Assembly: GCA_017403155.1 (NCBI GenBank)
Contig: JAFQOP010000007.1
Coordinates: 1-64,000, forward strand
Origin: Clostridia bacterium
GTDB taxonomy: Bacteria; Bacillota; Clostridia; Oscillospirales; CAG-272
Direction of reading: 5' to 3'
DNA: 64,000 nucleotides
The position numbers were made by a program, and so were the translations under genes. The notes beneath the pieces were generated by a model that had not been told where the DNA came from, did not search any database, and saw nothing but the letters and a program-made list of their open reading frames with translations. Within the stretch, counting starts at the first letter, position 1. Every line of letters begins with the position of its first letter. Shown here piece after piece: positions 49,500 through 59,240 of this stretch.

Positions 49500-49592
49500 A
49501 TCTTGGTAATCCTTGCCTTCTCCGCGCAGGCTCGGCGTAGGCAACTACGCCTTCGGCAAGAAGAACGAGAGTTCTTCCACAAAATTTTTTAC
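49500..49592 (+). repeat. Dispersed GNRA stem-loop, copy C
   Basis: Inner stem GGCGTAG-gcaa-CTACGCC (49534-49551), with outer CTTCT/AGAAG. It shares flanks (TTGGTAATCxTTGCC at the 5' side, CTTCCACAAAATTTT at the 3' side) with copy B, so the two are diverged tandem copies. No gene fits in 49384-49669. Confidence 0.7.
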
Positions 49593-49669
49593 ATGCCCCT
49601 GACGGTAAAGCTCTTTGCAATCTCTTTGCAATCTTTACCGTCAGATACAATATTCTAACGGAGTACAAC

Positions 49670-50833
49670 ATGAAAAACTATAAGGAAATAATTGCCGAGA
49701 ATCTTGCTTGGGCAAAGGAAATCTTCGCGAAGATTGACAGCAAGATGTCCTCGGTGACAATCCGCTCCCGTAACAAGGTCGCAGACGGAGTTGACGAGAA
49801 CGGCTTCCACGTAGAGAAGGAAAGAACCTGGTGGTGCAACGGCTTCTGGGGCGGACTGAACCTTCTCCTTTACAACTACACGAAAAATGAGAATTATCTT
49901 CTCACCGCCGAGTCCAACGAAAAGCTGATGGACGAGGGCCTTGTGCAGATAGACACGATTCACCACGACGTCGGCTTCATGTGGTATCTGCTCTCGGGTG
50001 CTCACTATGCCCTCACGGGTGACAAGGCATCGAGGACGAGGGCGCTCTTTGCGGCGACAACCCTCTCGAGCCGCTACGTAATTCCCGACAACCACGACCT
50101 CGGCTTTATCAAGGCTTGGAATGGCAGAGGGGCATACAACTGGTCTATCGTTGACTGCCTTATGAACCTCCCCCTCCTTTACTGGGCTTCCGAGGAGCTT
50201 GACGACGACAGATTTAAGAGAATCGCCATGTCCCACGCGGATATGTCTATTCGCGACCACCTTCGCGATGACGGCTCTATCGCTCACATTGTCGAGCACT
50301 CCAGAGAGACGGGCGAGCTTGTAAAGACCTACGGCGGTCAGGGCTATGCCGAGGGCACGTCATGGTCTCGCGGTCAGGCTTGGGGACTCTATGGCTTCAC
50401 CATCTCCTACATCCACACGGGTGAAGAGAGATACCTCAACGCAGCAAAGAAGGTTGCTAATTACTTCATTGCCAACTGCTGTGACGATTGGCTCCCGAGA
50501 GTAGATTTCCGCGCTCCCTCCGAGCCCGTGCTCTACGACGCAACCGCAGGTGCTTGCGCCGCTTGCGGACTTATTGAGCTTGCCAAGCGCCTCCCCGAGA
50601 ACGAGGGCGGTATGTATATCCATGCGGCAGTAAATATCCTGAAGGCAATGACCGAGAAGTTCACCGACTTCGACCCCGCAAACGACCACATGCTCGGCTA
50701 CGGAACCGTCCGTTATCCTGCTGAGAGCGTTCTCACGGGCGACCCCGGTGTTCACATCTCCATAATCTACGGCGACTATTTTTACACCGAGGCAATTCTC
50801 AAGCTCCTCGGCTCCGAATTTTTCACTTGGTAA
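49670..50833 (+). CDS. GH88 unsaturated glucuronyl hydrolase (387 aa)
   Basis: Cleaves the unsaturated uronic acid left at the end of disaccharides made by polysaccharide lyases (from hyaluronan, chondroitin, heparin, gellan or xanthan), giving 5-keto-4-deoxyuronate for KduI. (alpha/alpha)6-barrel signatures: WWCNGFWGGLNLLLYNYTK, HHDVGFMWYLLSG with catalytic-type D100, NWSIVDCLMNLPLLYWA with D162, and ATSWSRGQAWGLYGF. No signal peptide, so cytosolic; the lyase and importer must be elsewhere. ATG 49670 lies after AACGGAGTACAAC. Ends at a strong terminator. Confidence 0.9.
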   Translation: MKNYKEIIAENLAWAKEIFAKIDSKMSSVTIRSRNKVADGVDENGFHVEKERTWWCNGFWGGLNLLLYNYTKNENYLLTAESNEKLMDEGLVQIDTIHHDVGFMWYLLSGAHYALTGDKASRTRALFAATTLSSRYVIPDNHDLGFIKAWNGRGAYNWSIVDCLMNLPLLYWASEELDDDRFKRIAMSHADMSIRDHLRDDGSIAHIVEHSRETGELVKTYGGQGYAEGTSWSRGQAWGLYGFTISYIHTGEERYLNAAKKVANYFIANCCDDWLPRVDFRAPSEPVLYDATAGACAACGLIELAKRLPENEGGMYIHAAVNILKAMTEKFTDFDPANDHMLGYGTVRYPAESVLTGDPGVHISIIYGDYFYTEAILKLLGSEFFTW

Positions 50834-50845
50834 ATAAAAAAAAAG

Positions 50846-50876
50846 CGCCCTTGAGCCTTTGCTCAAGGGCGTTTTC
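50846..50876 (+). terminator. Intrinsic terminator of the uronate operon
   Basis: CGCCCTTGAGC-cttt-GCTCAAGGGCG (11 bp perfect) followed by TTTTCTCGT; preceded by an A-run, so it may work in both directions. Confidence 0.9.
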
Positions 50877-50971
50877 TCGTGTGGGAGGGCTTACCCCTTC
50901 CCGCTACCGTTAACCGTATCTGTTTTGTCAAAAAAGGTCTGATTATTTCAGCCCCTTGCTTTTCTTAATAA

Positions 50972-51250
50972 TTACTTAATCTTTTTTGCATACCTTTTGA
51001 TAAGAGCCTTGACGTCGTATAACAGCTCTGCATCACACGAGGGAGAGAATTCCTCCTCGAGTCCCAAAAGAAATCTCGGGTCAAGGTGCAGTATCTGGCA
51101 TATTCGCTTCAGCTGCTCTATGCTGGGCTCCTGAATATTCCGCTCAATCTTCGAATAGTTGGATTGATTCATAGGTATGAGACCGGCTACGTCATTCTGT
51201 GAGAGGTCTAAATCTTCTCTTGCATTTCTGATTTTTTCACCCATATTCAT
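50972..51250 (-). CDS. XRE-family transcriptional regulator (92 aa)
   Basis: Helix-turn-helix in residues 5-60 (IRNAREDLDLSQNDVAGLIPMNQSNYSKIERNIQEPSI), single-domain repressor. ATG 51250 is preceded by GGAGGGCAGG on the minus strand; ATG 51244 is an alternative. Divergent from the GLUG lipoprotein, with an array of AGTTAAAA half-sites between them, so it probably represses one or both. Confidence 0.85.
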   Translation of the reverse strand: MNMGEKIRNAREDLDLSQNDVAGLIPMNQSNYSKIERNIQEPSIEQLKRICQILHLDPRFLLGLEEEFSPSCDAELLYDVKALIKRYAKKIK

Positions 51251-51283
51251 AATCCTGCCCTCCGTACACCCTCATTATACTAA

Positions 51284-51373
51284 TTTTAACTTAAATGCTT
51301 GACAAATAGTTAAAACTACAATATAATACTTATACATAGTTAAAATATAACTACTAAAAGTATTTTTTAACTT
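51284..51373. promoter_or_regulatory. Intergenic promoter with four AGTTAAAA half-sites
   Basis: TTGACA (51299-51304), 17 bp, TATAAT (51322-51327) drives the lipoprotein. Half-sites TTTTAACTT (51284-51292), AGTTAAAA (51308-51315), AGTTAAAA (51338-51345) and TTTTAACTT (51365-51373) form two inverted pairs flanking the promoter. Confidence 0.7.
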
Positions 51374-51402
51374 GAAATGAACATGAGGGGATTATTGAAA
51401 AG

Positions 51403-53211
51403 ATGAGAAACAAGATTATAGCACTGATTCTATGCCTGGTTTTGGTGTTGTCTATGACATATGCTCTCACGGGCTGCTTTGGCGGTGACGAGAGCGAAAA
51501 CGGTGACCCGAATGACACAGAAACCAACAAGGGAAACACGGACACCACCAAGCCCGACGAGCCTGATGGCTCGGACACACCGGACACACCGGACACGCCC
51601 GACACACCGGACACACCCGACACGCCGGACACACCCGACACGCCGGACACACCCGACACACCGGATACTCCCGACACACCCGACACACCGGACACACCCG
51701 GAGCTACAGTTATCACATACATAGAGTGGGATGGTAGCATTGCGAGTGGCTTCTCGGGCGGTGACGGCACGGAGTCCTCACCCTATGAGATAGCAAGCGG
51801 TGCCGAGCTCGCCTACCTTGCGCGTCAGGTAGCAATGGGAAACGAGCTGTATTCGGCAGAGGGTGTCTGTTATATCCTTACCGAAAACCTCGACCTTTGC
51901 TCGAGGGAATGGAGCCCGATAGGTAGCAAGTACAATATTTCCGGCGACACTGACGAGGGCTGCACCTTCCGCGGTAGCTTTGACGGAAACGGAAAGAAGA
52001 TAAAGAACGTAAAAATCTCCGAGGCAAAGAGTTATTACTCTGCATTCGGTCTTTTTGGCGAGATTTCCTCGGCTACACTTCACAATATCGATATAACGAG
52101 GGTAGATTACAACTCCTCCTTCGCCAAAGAGACACCCGTGGGTGGCTTGGTGGGCAGCTGCACGAATTCCGTAATATCGCAGTGCGGTGCGGGAGGCACA
52201 GTCTATGCCGAGCGAGGCTCTGCCGGCGGACTAATTGGCAGTGCCAAGGACAGCACAATAACCGATTGCAGTGCGAATATTGACATAACGGGTGCATACG
52301 CAGGCGGCTTAATTTGCACTCTTACCGGCGGTAGCATTGCTGACTCTACCGCAACGGGCAAGCTGTATGCTATTGACGCCCTTCTGGGCAGCGAAGCTGT
52401 AATATATGGCGGCGGACTTGTCGGCTTCCTTTCGGGCGCAGAAATCAGACGCTCATCCTCATCCGTAGAAATGAGCGCAAGAAGTGCACTTTTCGGTCAG
52501 GACTTAATTGGTGCCTTTGCGGGAAAGGGTGAGAACAGTCTCATATCAGACAGCTTCGCTACGGGCTCTGTGACCCTGTCCTCGAAAAGCAGCTCCAACG
52601 GTGCTCTGGCTGCGGGCTTCCTCGGCAACGGCAGCAGCACTACAACAATACAGTATTGCTACTCAAGGGGTAACGTAGAGGGCTCAAACAGTGATTCGCT
52701 TCTGGGCTTTGCGGGCTATGCCGTTATATCCGATTGCTATTCGACCTCCAACGTAACGGGTGGATACCGTGTAGCCGCCTTCTGCATGGGAAGCACGGCA
52801 ACGAGGTGCATATCCTTCGGTGATGCAAGCGGTTGCTATGCAAGCGCCTTCAACAGCCCGAGAGCGAGCGTCACCCAAAGCCCGATAGAGCCGAATAAGT
52901 ATAACAGCTGTATCGTATTCGGTGACGTTATTGCAGCATATACCGCTCCTGCCACACGTACCGAAAGAAACTGCGTATTCTATGAGGCTGAATCAAACTG
53001 CTACCGTGCAGAGAACATAACCGCAACAGAGAATGGAGCGGCTATCAGCGGCAGCGAGCTTGGCGGCGAGGCTATGTTCTTCGACGTAATGAACAGCGCG
53101 GATTTCTACACCTTCGACGAGGGCTTTGCCCTTGCGTGGGATTTCTCTGAGATGGACGTTGCGGCATACAAATATCCCCGCCTTCTCTCCGAGGCAGAGA
53201 GAAACGGGTAA
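51403..53211 (+). CDS. GLUG-repeat lipoprotein with a (DTP)14 stalk (602 aa)
   Basis: Lipoprotein signal with lipobox ALTGC (cysteine 25 becomes the lipidated residue). An acidic linker is followed by 14 DTP repeats, a stiff stalk through the wall, then GLUG beta-helix repeats (VGGLVGS, AGGLIGS, GGGLVGF) over most of the protein. GGATT upstream is a poor ribosome site. Surface adhesin or sensor-like role is likely but ligands are unknown; it resembles the 33477 protein in its repeats but is anchored differently. Confidence 0.85.
   Translation: MRNKIIALILCLVLVLSMTYALTGCFGGDESENGDPNDTETNKGNTDTTKPDEPDGSDTPDTPDTPDTPDTPDTPDTPDTPDTPDTPDTPDTPDTPDTPGATVITYIEWDGSIASGFSGGDGTESSPYEIASGAELAYLARQVAMGNELYSAEGVCYILTENLDLCSREWSPIGSKYNISGDTDEGCTFRGSFDGNGKKIKNVKISEAKSYYSAFGLFGEISSATLHNIDITRVDYNSSFAKETPVGGLVGSCTNSVISQCGAGGTVYAERGSAGGLIGSAKDSTITDCSANIDITGAYAGGLICTLTGGSIADSTATGKLYAIDALLGSEAVIYGGGLVGFLSGAEIRRSSSSVEMSARSALFGQDLIGAFAGKGENSLISDSFATGSVTLSSKSSSNGALAAGFLGNGSSTTTIQYCYSRGNVEGSNSDSLLGFAGYAVISDCYSTSNVTGGYRVAAFCMGSTATRCISFGDASGCYASAFNSPRASVTQSPIEPNKYNSCIVFGDVIAAYTAPATRTERNCVFYEAESNCYRAENITATENGAAISGSELGGEAMFFDVMNSADFYTFDEGFALAWDFSEMDVAAYKYPRLLSEAERNG
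51574..51699 (+). repeat. Fourteen tandem 9-bp repeats
   Basis: GAC-ACN-CCN units, 126 bp, encoding the DTP stalk. Third bases vary (aca/acg, ccg/ccc). The unit length is a multiple of three, so gains and losses keep the frame. Confidence 0.95.
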
Positions 53212-53231
53212 GCAATCCCTTACGTTACAAA

Positions 53232-53270
53232 GCAAAAAAAGAGACTTCAGCGTGAGTCTCTTTTTTTGCT
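53232..53270. terminator. Bidirectional terminator
   Basis: AAAAAAAGAGACT/AGTCTCTTTTTTT, an extended stem including the A/T runs, between the lipoprotein (+) and the PHP gene (-). Confidence 0.9.
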
Positions 53271-53282
53271 TTTCGGTTTTTA

Positions 53283-53984
53283 TTACAGCCAATCTCCGAC
53301 TGTGTCCGACTTGAATATCTCATAGCATCCGCTCCTCAGAATTCTGCACAGAGCCGCCTCGTCCCTTATCCTCTCGTCGGTGGCAATACCGCCGAAGGAG
53401 AGCGTTCTTGTGCTGTGTGCGTCGGCACCCGCGGTGAGAATAAGCTCGGGGTGCTCTCCGGCAAATTCCTCCGCCATAAGATTTTCCTCGGGGGTGTTTC
53501 CGTAGTTATATATCTCGATGCCGTCGAGGTGAGAGAGGGGGAGCGGATAGGGTGCGGTTATGTATGCCCTCCTGCGGAAGGGGTGCGCCTGAATCAGAAG
53601 ACCCCCGCCCCCGTGTAGCGTATTGTACCATATTTCCTGGTCTCTCGCCATCAGCTCGGGGTGCTTGTAGAGCATCTCGGGCGTCACGCCGAAGCACAGC
53701 ACCTCCCGACCGCCGTCCAGGTGCTCCTCAAGGGAGAAGATAATATCCACTCCGTATTTTTCTGCCGCCGCGCGGCATTCGGTATAGTCGCGCTCATATC
53801 TTTCTACAAATGCCTCCCAGCCGAGTGCTCGGTCAATGCCCGAGTTGCCGCCGAAGAAGTGATTTGTCAGCACTGCCCCCGCAAGCCCCTGTGAGTAAAG
53901 ACCCTCGGCAAGATCCTCGGGGTGCATTACCGCGCACCTGGAGCAGGGGGAGGTGTGCGTGTGCAGCTGATATCTGTATTTCAT
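53283..53984 (-). CDS. PHP-domain metal-dependent phosphoesterase (233 aa)
   Basis: PHP fold with LHTHTSPCS (motif I His residues at 8, 10), EEH (motif II region), AHPF, and GADAHS (last metal ligands). Such stand-alone PHP proteins include histidinol-phosphatase-like enzymes and nucleotide phosphoesterases; substrate unclear. Minus strand, 13 bases after the XRE-S24 gene, so probably cotranscribed with it. Confidence 0.85.
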   Translation of the reverse strand: MKYRYQLHTHTSPCSRCAVMHPEDLAEGLYSQGLAGAVLTNHFFGGNSGIDRALGWEAFVERYERDYTECRAAAEKYGVDIIFSLEEHLDGGREVLCFGVTPEMLYKHPELMARDQEIWYNTLHGGGGLLIQAHPFRRRAYITAPYPLPLSHLDGIEIYNYGNTPEENLMAEEFAGEHPELILTAGADAHSTRTLSFGGIATDERIRDEAALCRILRSGCYEIFKSDTVGDWL

Positions 53985-53997
53985 TGTCTTCCGTCTC

Positions 53998-54603
53998 CTA
54001 TATAACGCGACTCTGGAAGGCTACCGCCTTGCCGATAATCTTGATTGAACTGAGCTCCTCGCCAACGTAAACGAGCGGTGCGTAGCGCGCATTCTCGGGC
54101 GAGAGAATGAGCTTGCCCTCCTCGGGGTAGTAGTAGACCCTCTTCAGCGTTGCCTCGTCGTCGATTATAACCGCGCCTATCTCGCCGTTTTCCACCGTGT
54201 CCTGCGAGCGGATAAAGACTATATCTCCGTCGAAAATTCTCGCACCCGTCATCGAGTCACCGTGTGCCCTGAGGCAGAAGTCAACGTCCATCCCCTCCTC
54301 AACCACCACGAAGCTGTCGTGCTCCTCGCAGGCAAGGATGGGCTTGCCACAGGCAATCTCACCGATGAGCGGCACCCTCTTCATAGTGACGGGCATGCCC
54401 TCGCGGCTGACCCAGCCCATAAGCTCACTCGGTGTTGTTCCGAGCGCCTCCGCAAGGAGAACTACCTTCTCGGGGGGCACGTTTGCCACGATTCCGTTCT
54501 CATACTTAAATATAGTCTGCTTGCTTGTGCCGAGTCTTTTTGCAAGCTCCTCCATTGTCATTCCCTTTTCTTTTCTCAGCCTTTTGAGATTGTTTGATAG
54601 CAT
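53998..54603 (-). CDS. XRE-S24 repressor, LexA/CI-like self-cleaving type (201 aa)
   Basis: N-terminal HTH (residues 5-60, LRKEKGMTMEELAKRLGTSKQTIFKYENG) joined to a LexA/S24 peptidase domain with Ser117 (HGDSM) and Lys154 (ATLKRV). The scissile loop is IACGKP at 83-88, so the cleaved bond is likely Cys85-Gly86 rather than Ala-Gly. This is the layout of phage CI/HdiR-like repressors inactivated by RecA on DNA damage. Divergent from a small two-gene operon with TAACTTG dyads between them. TTG/CTG-free ATG start at 54603. Confidence 0.9.
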   Translation of the reverse strand: MLSNNLKRLRKEKGMTMEELAKRLGTSKQTIFKYENGIVANVPPEKVVLLAEALGTTPSELMGWVSREGMPVTMKRVPLIGEIACGKPILACEEHDSFVVVEEGMDVDFCLRAHGDSMTGARIFDGDIVFIRSQDTVENGEIGAVIIDDEATLKRVYYYPEEGKLILSPENARYAPLVYVGEELSSIKIIGKAVAFQSRVI

Positions 54604-54669
54604 GCGCCCCTCCTCTTTCCGACAAGGTGTATGTCGCTTTTTTCATCATTACATAATTATATTACCACA

Positions 54670-54778
54670 AAGTAACTTGTTATGCAATACTTTTTCCGAA
54701 TTTTGTCGAAATATTTTTTGAAAAATAACTTGACAAGTTACATTTCTTTATGCTATCATAGTAACGCGATAGGTTACT
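54670..54778. promoter_or_regulatory. Divergent control region with repressor dyads
   Basis: + strand promoter TTGACA (54730-54735), 18 bp, TATCAT (54754-54759). TAACTTGACAAGTTA (54726-54740) is a perfect palindrome over the -35. AGTAAC...GTTACT (54760-54778) lies after the -10. AAGTAACTTGTTA (54670-54682) is a third copy nearer to the repressor gene. Consensus looks like TAACTTG-CAAGTTA. Confidence 0.75.
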
Positions 54779-54853
54779 TCTGCCCCGTGAATGAACTTAT
54801 CAAGTGACAAAAATCGACTGAAGCAAAGGAATAACAAAAGAAGGGAAGATAAA

Positions 54854-55168
54854 ATGTTTGTAAGATTCGATAGCTCCGACGGACTTCCGAGTGCTATCTA
54901 CCGCCGACATGAGGAAATACTCAGCGATATATCAAGAATAAAGGAAAGCATCAGCGAGGTGAACGAGCGAGTAAACCTGCGCTCTCTGGTGCTGGACATG
55001 CTCTCCGACGAGAGAATGAAGGATGACCCCGAGTATTTCGCAGCAGAGCTCGAGCAAGCGATTAGGGAGGCAAACGATGCAAAGGAGCGGCTTCTTTTGC
55101 TCGAGGATGAGCTGCATGAGCTTATGATAGAATTGAGGGAAACGAAATGGGTGCTTGGTATAGTATGA
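54854..55168 (+). CDS. Small coiled-coil protein under the XRE-S24 operator (104 aa)
   Basis: AAGGGAAGATAAA precedes ATG 54854. Helical, charged heptads in residues about 20-45 and 70-100 (IREANDAKERLLLLEDELHELMIELRET). Unrecognised. Since it is divergent from the S24 repressor it is likely induced by DNA damage. Overlaps or nearly touches the next gene, so the two are one operon. Confidence 0.75.
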   Translation: MFVRFDSSDGLPSAIYRRHEEILSDISRIKESISEVNERVNLRSLVLDMLSDERMKDDPEYFAAELEQAIREANDAKERLLLLEDELHELMIELRETKWVLGIV

Positions 55169-55470
55169 CGGACAGCCTCTCGACCCTCGTCGGTGCTCTG
55201 TGCGCGGATTACTCGCGTCGGGCAGAGCTCATACGTGAGGGTGGACTGAAGACAAGGGTGTATAACGAGCTTCGCTATCTGAATTACAAGATCCGCGAGG
55301 CAACGTGCGAGATAGTGGGGGAGGAGCGCGCCGACCTCTTTATCCGCGAGATAGGGGGAAGGATAGGCTACGCCAAATCGGGCGTGGATGATATATCCGA
55401 GACCACCTACAAGGAAACGAAGAGGGAGGTGAAGCTAGGTATAGCGAGACGGCTGTATCTTCTGAATTAA
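55147..55470 (+). CDS. Small basic protein of the S24-controlled operon (107 aa)
   Basis: ATG 55147 follows GAGGGAAACGAA; ATG 55165, which overlaps the upstream stop, is the alternative. Basic, helical, with RRAELIREGGLKTRVYNELRYLNYKIREATCEIVG. No recognised domain. As partner of a coiled-coil protein in a repressor-controlled pair it might be a damage-inducible effector. Confidence 0.7.
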   Translation: MGAWYSMTDSLSTLVGALCADYSRRAELIREGGLKTRVYNELRYLNYKIREATCEIVGEERADLFIREIGGRIGYAKSGVDDISETTYKETKREVKLGIARRLYLLN

Positions 55471-55599
55471 ATTTTTTCTCCCTCTCGGTTTGACATTATT
55501 CGTCCGTCCACCTGTGGTAAACTTATTCGGGAGCGAGAGCATTCGCTCCGCAAAAGGAATATCAATGCAAAGTTTTAAACAAAAAAACGGAGAACAAAA
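55471..55599 (+). promoter_or_regulatory. Region before the sigma-F operon
   Basis: A hairpin GGAGCGA-gagcat-TCGCTCC (55530-55549) and ACGGAG before spoIIAA. A TTGACA (55490) has no -10 at usual spacing. The expected sigma-H promoter cannot be assigned by eye. Confidence 0.35.
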
Positions 55600-55923
55600 A
55601 TGCAAACCACACTTAAGATTGTTGCCAACGAGGATAAGCTGCGCGCATATCTGCCGCGCGAGCTTGACCACCATGCTGCCCGACCGATAAGAGAGGTGCT
55701 TGACCGCCGCCTCTTTGAGGAGAAGCCGACTGTGCTCATTCTCGATTTTTCGGGTGTCGAATTTATGGACTCCTCGGCTATCGCTCTGATAATAGGACGG
55801 GCGAGCGCCTGCGAGAGTCTCGGAGCCGCGGTAATTCTCACGGGACTGTCCGAGCATCAGAAAAAGCTTGTGCGCCTCTCGGGCGCCCTTCGCACGAAGA
55901 ACGTATCTATCACAGAGGTATAA
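55600..55923 (+). CDS. spoIIAA: Anti-sigma F factor antagonist SpoIIAA
   Basis: STAS-domain protein of the forespore switch. It binds SpoIIAB and frees sigma F when its serine is unphosphorylated. FMDSSAIALIIGR at 55-67 has the phosphorylated Ser58 motif (DSSG-type). 107 residues is near the usual 116. First gene of a conserved three-gene operon, 3 bases before spoIIAB. Confidence 0.92.
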   Translation: MQTTLKIVANEDKLRAYLPRELDHHAARPIREVLDRRLFEEKPTVLILDFSGVEFMDSSAIALIIGRASACESLGAAVILTGLSEHQKKLVRLSGALRTKNVSITEV

Positions 55924-55926
55924 AAA

Positions 55927-56370
55927 ATGAAAAGAATAATAAATGAAATGAAGCTTCGTCTCATCGCAAGAGGAGAGAACGAGAGCGTCTGCCGAGCAAT
56001 TATCTCAGCCTTCGTTGCCGAGCTCAACCCAACGGTGGAGGAGCTGTGCGACATTCGCTGTGCCGTCAGCGAGGCGGTGACCAACTGCGTCGTCCACGCA
56101 TATCCCGACAGGGGAGGAGAGCGCCGCGATTACATATACATATCCGTTCGCCTCTATGACACGCGCGAGGTAAGCGTCGAGATATCTGACAGAGGTGTTG
56201 GCATCGAGAACGTCGAGCTGGCGCGTCAGCCCTCCTACACGACGGGAGAGGCGAGCGAGAGATGCGGTATGGGCTTTCTTGTGATGGAGAGCTTTACGGA
56301 CGCCATGACAGTAAAATCAAAGCCCGGACGAGGTACGACCGTACTCCTGAAGAAAATACTCAAGCCCTGA
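55927..56370 (+). CDS. spoIIAB: Anti-sigma F factor / serine kinase SpoIIAB
   Basis: GHKL-type kinase that holds sigma F inactive and phosphorylates SpoIIAA. N-box SEAVTNCVVHAY, G1 box ISDRGVGIEN and G2 box ERCGMGFLVMESF are present. 147 residues is typical. Positioned between spoIIAA and sigF, as in Bacillus and Clostridia. Confidence 0.94.
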   Translation: MKRIINEMKLRLIARGENESVCRAIISAFVAELNPTVEELCDIRCAVSEAVTNCVVHAYPDRGGERRDYIYISVRLYDTREVSVEISDRGVGIENVELARQPSYTTGEASERCGMGFLVMESFTDAMTVKSKPGRGTTVLLKKILKP

Positions 56371-56384
56371 CCCAAAAGGGGAAT

Positions 56385-57122
56385 ATGGAAATAAAGGATA
56401 AGTCGACGTCCGTCTGGGACGCCAACACCGAGCTTTTGCAGAGATACAGGAGAGGGGACCGCGATGCGGGGGAGGAGCTCGCAAGGATAAACTCCCCTCT
56501 GGTTTATAGCATTGCCGCCCGTTTTCGTTCGCGGTGCGACGACTTTTCGGAGCTTGTCGAGGCGGGGAATATCGGACTTGTCAAGGCTATGAACAGCTTT
56601 GACTTTGAGCGCGGCTGCGTTTTCTCTACCTATGCGACTCCGCTCATATTCGGTGAGATACGGCGGCTTTTGCGCGACGGTGGCATCATCAAGGTCTCAA
56701 GGGAGCAGAAGAAGCTCTCCGCCCTCCTCGGAAAGGAGCGGGAGCGCAGGCTTCAGACGGGCGAGCGCTGTGACATTGCCTCAATTGCCGAAGCCGTTGG
56801 CGTCAGTCGGGAGGATGCTGCTGCGGCGTTCTTCGCCTCGACTCCCGTCAGCTCGCTCGACGAGCCGCAGGGCACCGACGAGGACTCGCGCTCTGCCCTT
56901 GACACGGTATATGACGATGAGTCCGAGACGCGTGCCTTTGAGGGGCTGGCGCTCCGTATGGCAATCGACCGCCTTGGCGAGCTGGAGAGAAAAATTGTAA
57001 TTCTTCGCTTCTGGCGCGACCTCTCCCAGCTTGAGGTTGCCCGTATGCTCGGACTGTCTCAGGTCAAGGTGTCAAGAGAGGAGAAAAAAATTCTGGCAAA
57101 GCTGCGGCGTTCGATGACCTAG
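56385..57122 (+). CDS. sigF: RNA polymerase sporulation sigma factor F
   Basis: First forespore-specific sigma factor. Regions 2 (ELVEAGNIGLVKAMNSFDFERGCVFSTYATPLIFGEIRRLLRD), 3 and 4 (LSQLEVARMLGLSQVKVSREEKKIL) are all present. ATG 56385 follows AAAAGGGGAATA; the frame upstream overlaps spoIIAB. 245 residues is normal. Presence of the operon indicates a sporulating lineage. Confidence 0.94.
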   Translation: MEIKDKSTSVWDANTELLQRYRRGDRDAGEELARINSPLVYSIAARFRSRCDDFSELVEAGNIGLVKAMNSFDFERGCVFSTYATPLIFGEIRRLLRDGGIIKVSREQKKLSALLGKERERRLQTGERCDIASIAEAVGVSREDAAAAFFASTPVSSLDEPQGTDEDSRSALDTVYDDESETRAFEGLALRMAIDRLGELERKIVILRFWRDLSQLEVARMLGLSQVKVSREEKKILAKLRRSMT

Positions 57123-57187
57123 CCGCGTCAGAGGGGTGCGCCGGAGGCTGCCAAATGTTAATAAATTGTGAAAAATAAGGAAATCTA

Positions 57188-57216
57188 TTGATTTTCACAG
57201 CGGTCGTCTATATAAT
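57188..57216 (+). promoter_or_regulatory. groESL promoter
   Basis: TTGATT (57188-57193), 17 bp, TATAAT (57211-57216). Confidence 0.85.
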
Positions 57217-57227
57217 ATATTCAGTGG

Positions 57228-57254
57228 TTAGCACTCGAAGCTTGAGAGTGCTAA
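57228..57254 (+). promoter_or_regulatory. CIRCE operator
   Basis: TTAGCACTC, nine bases, GAGTGCTAA: perfect CIRCE, the binding site of the heat-shock repressor HrcA. Confidence 0.97.
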
Positions 57255-57280
57255 ATATTACAGTATCGGAGGATAAAAGA

Positions 57281-57565
57281 ATGAAGCTTAAACCCTTATT
57301 TGATAAGGTTGTATTAAAGAGAATCGAGGCGCAGGAAAAGACCGTGGCGGGAATAATTCTTCCCGACTCCGCAAAGGAGAAGCCCGAGGTGTTCGAGATA
57401 ATCGCGGTTGGCCCCGGCGCTGTGGTAGACGGCAAGACCGTCCCCGTCAGTGTCAAGGTCGGCGAGAAGGTTATCGCCGCAAAATACAGTGGCACCGAGA
57501 TAAAGCTCGAGGGTGTTGAATACACCGTTATATCCGAGAGCGATATACTTGCAGTTGTAGAATAA
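57281..57565 (+). CDS. groES: Co-chaperonin GroES
   Basis: 10-kDa lid of the GroEL chamber. KPLFDKVVLKRIEAQEKTVAGIILPDSAKEKP is the mobile loop region, and the end GVEYTVISESDILAVVE is typical; 94 residues. ATG 57281 after TCGGAGGATAAAAG. Repressed by HrcA through CIRCE. Cotranscribed with groEL 20 bases downstream. Confidence 0.96.
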   Translation: MKLKPLFDKVVLKRIEAQEKTVAGIILPDSAKEKPEVFEIIAVGPGAVVDGKTVPVSVKVGEKVIAAKYSGTEIKLEGVEYTVISESDILAVVE

Positions 57566-57579
57566 ACGAAAAGAGGTAA

Positions 57580-59211
<1,632 letters not shown>

Positions 59212-59240
59212 AAAAAGCGCCTCATAAGGGCTAAAGCAGA

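Noticed and set aside
51574..51699. Short regular repeats as a CRISPR array
   Set aside because: Units are 9 bp, contiguous without spacers, and encode DTP in a good reading frame.
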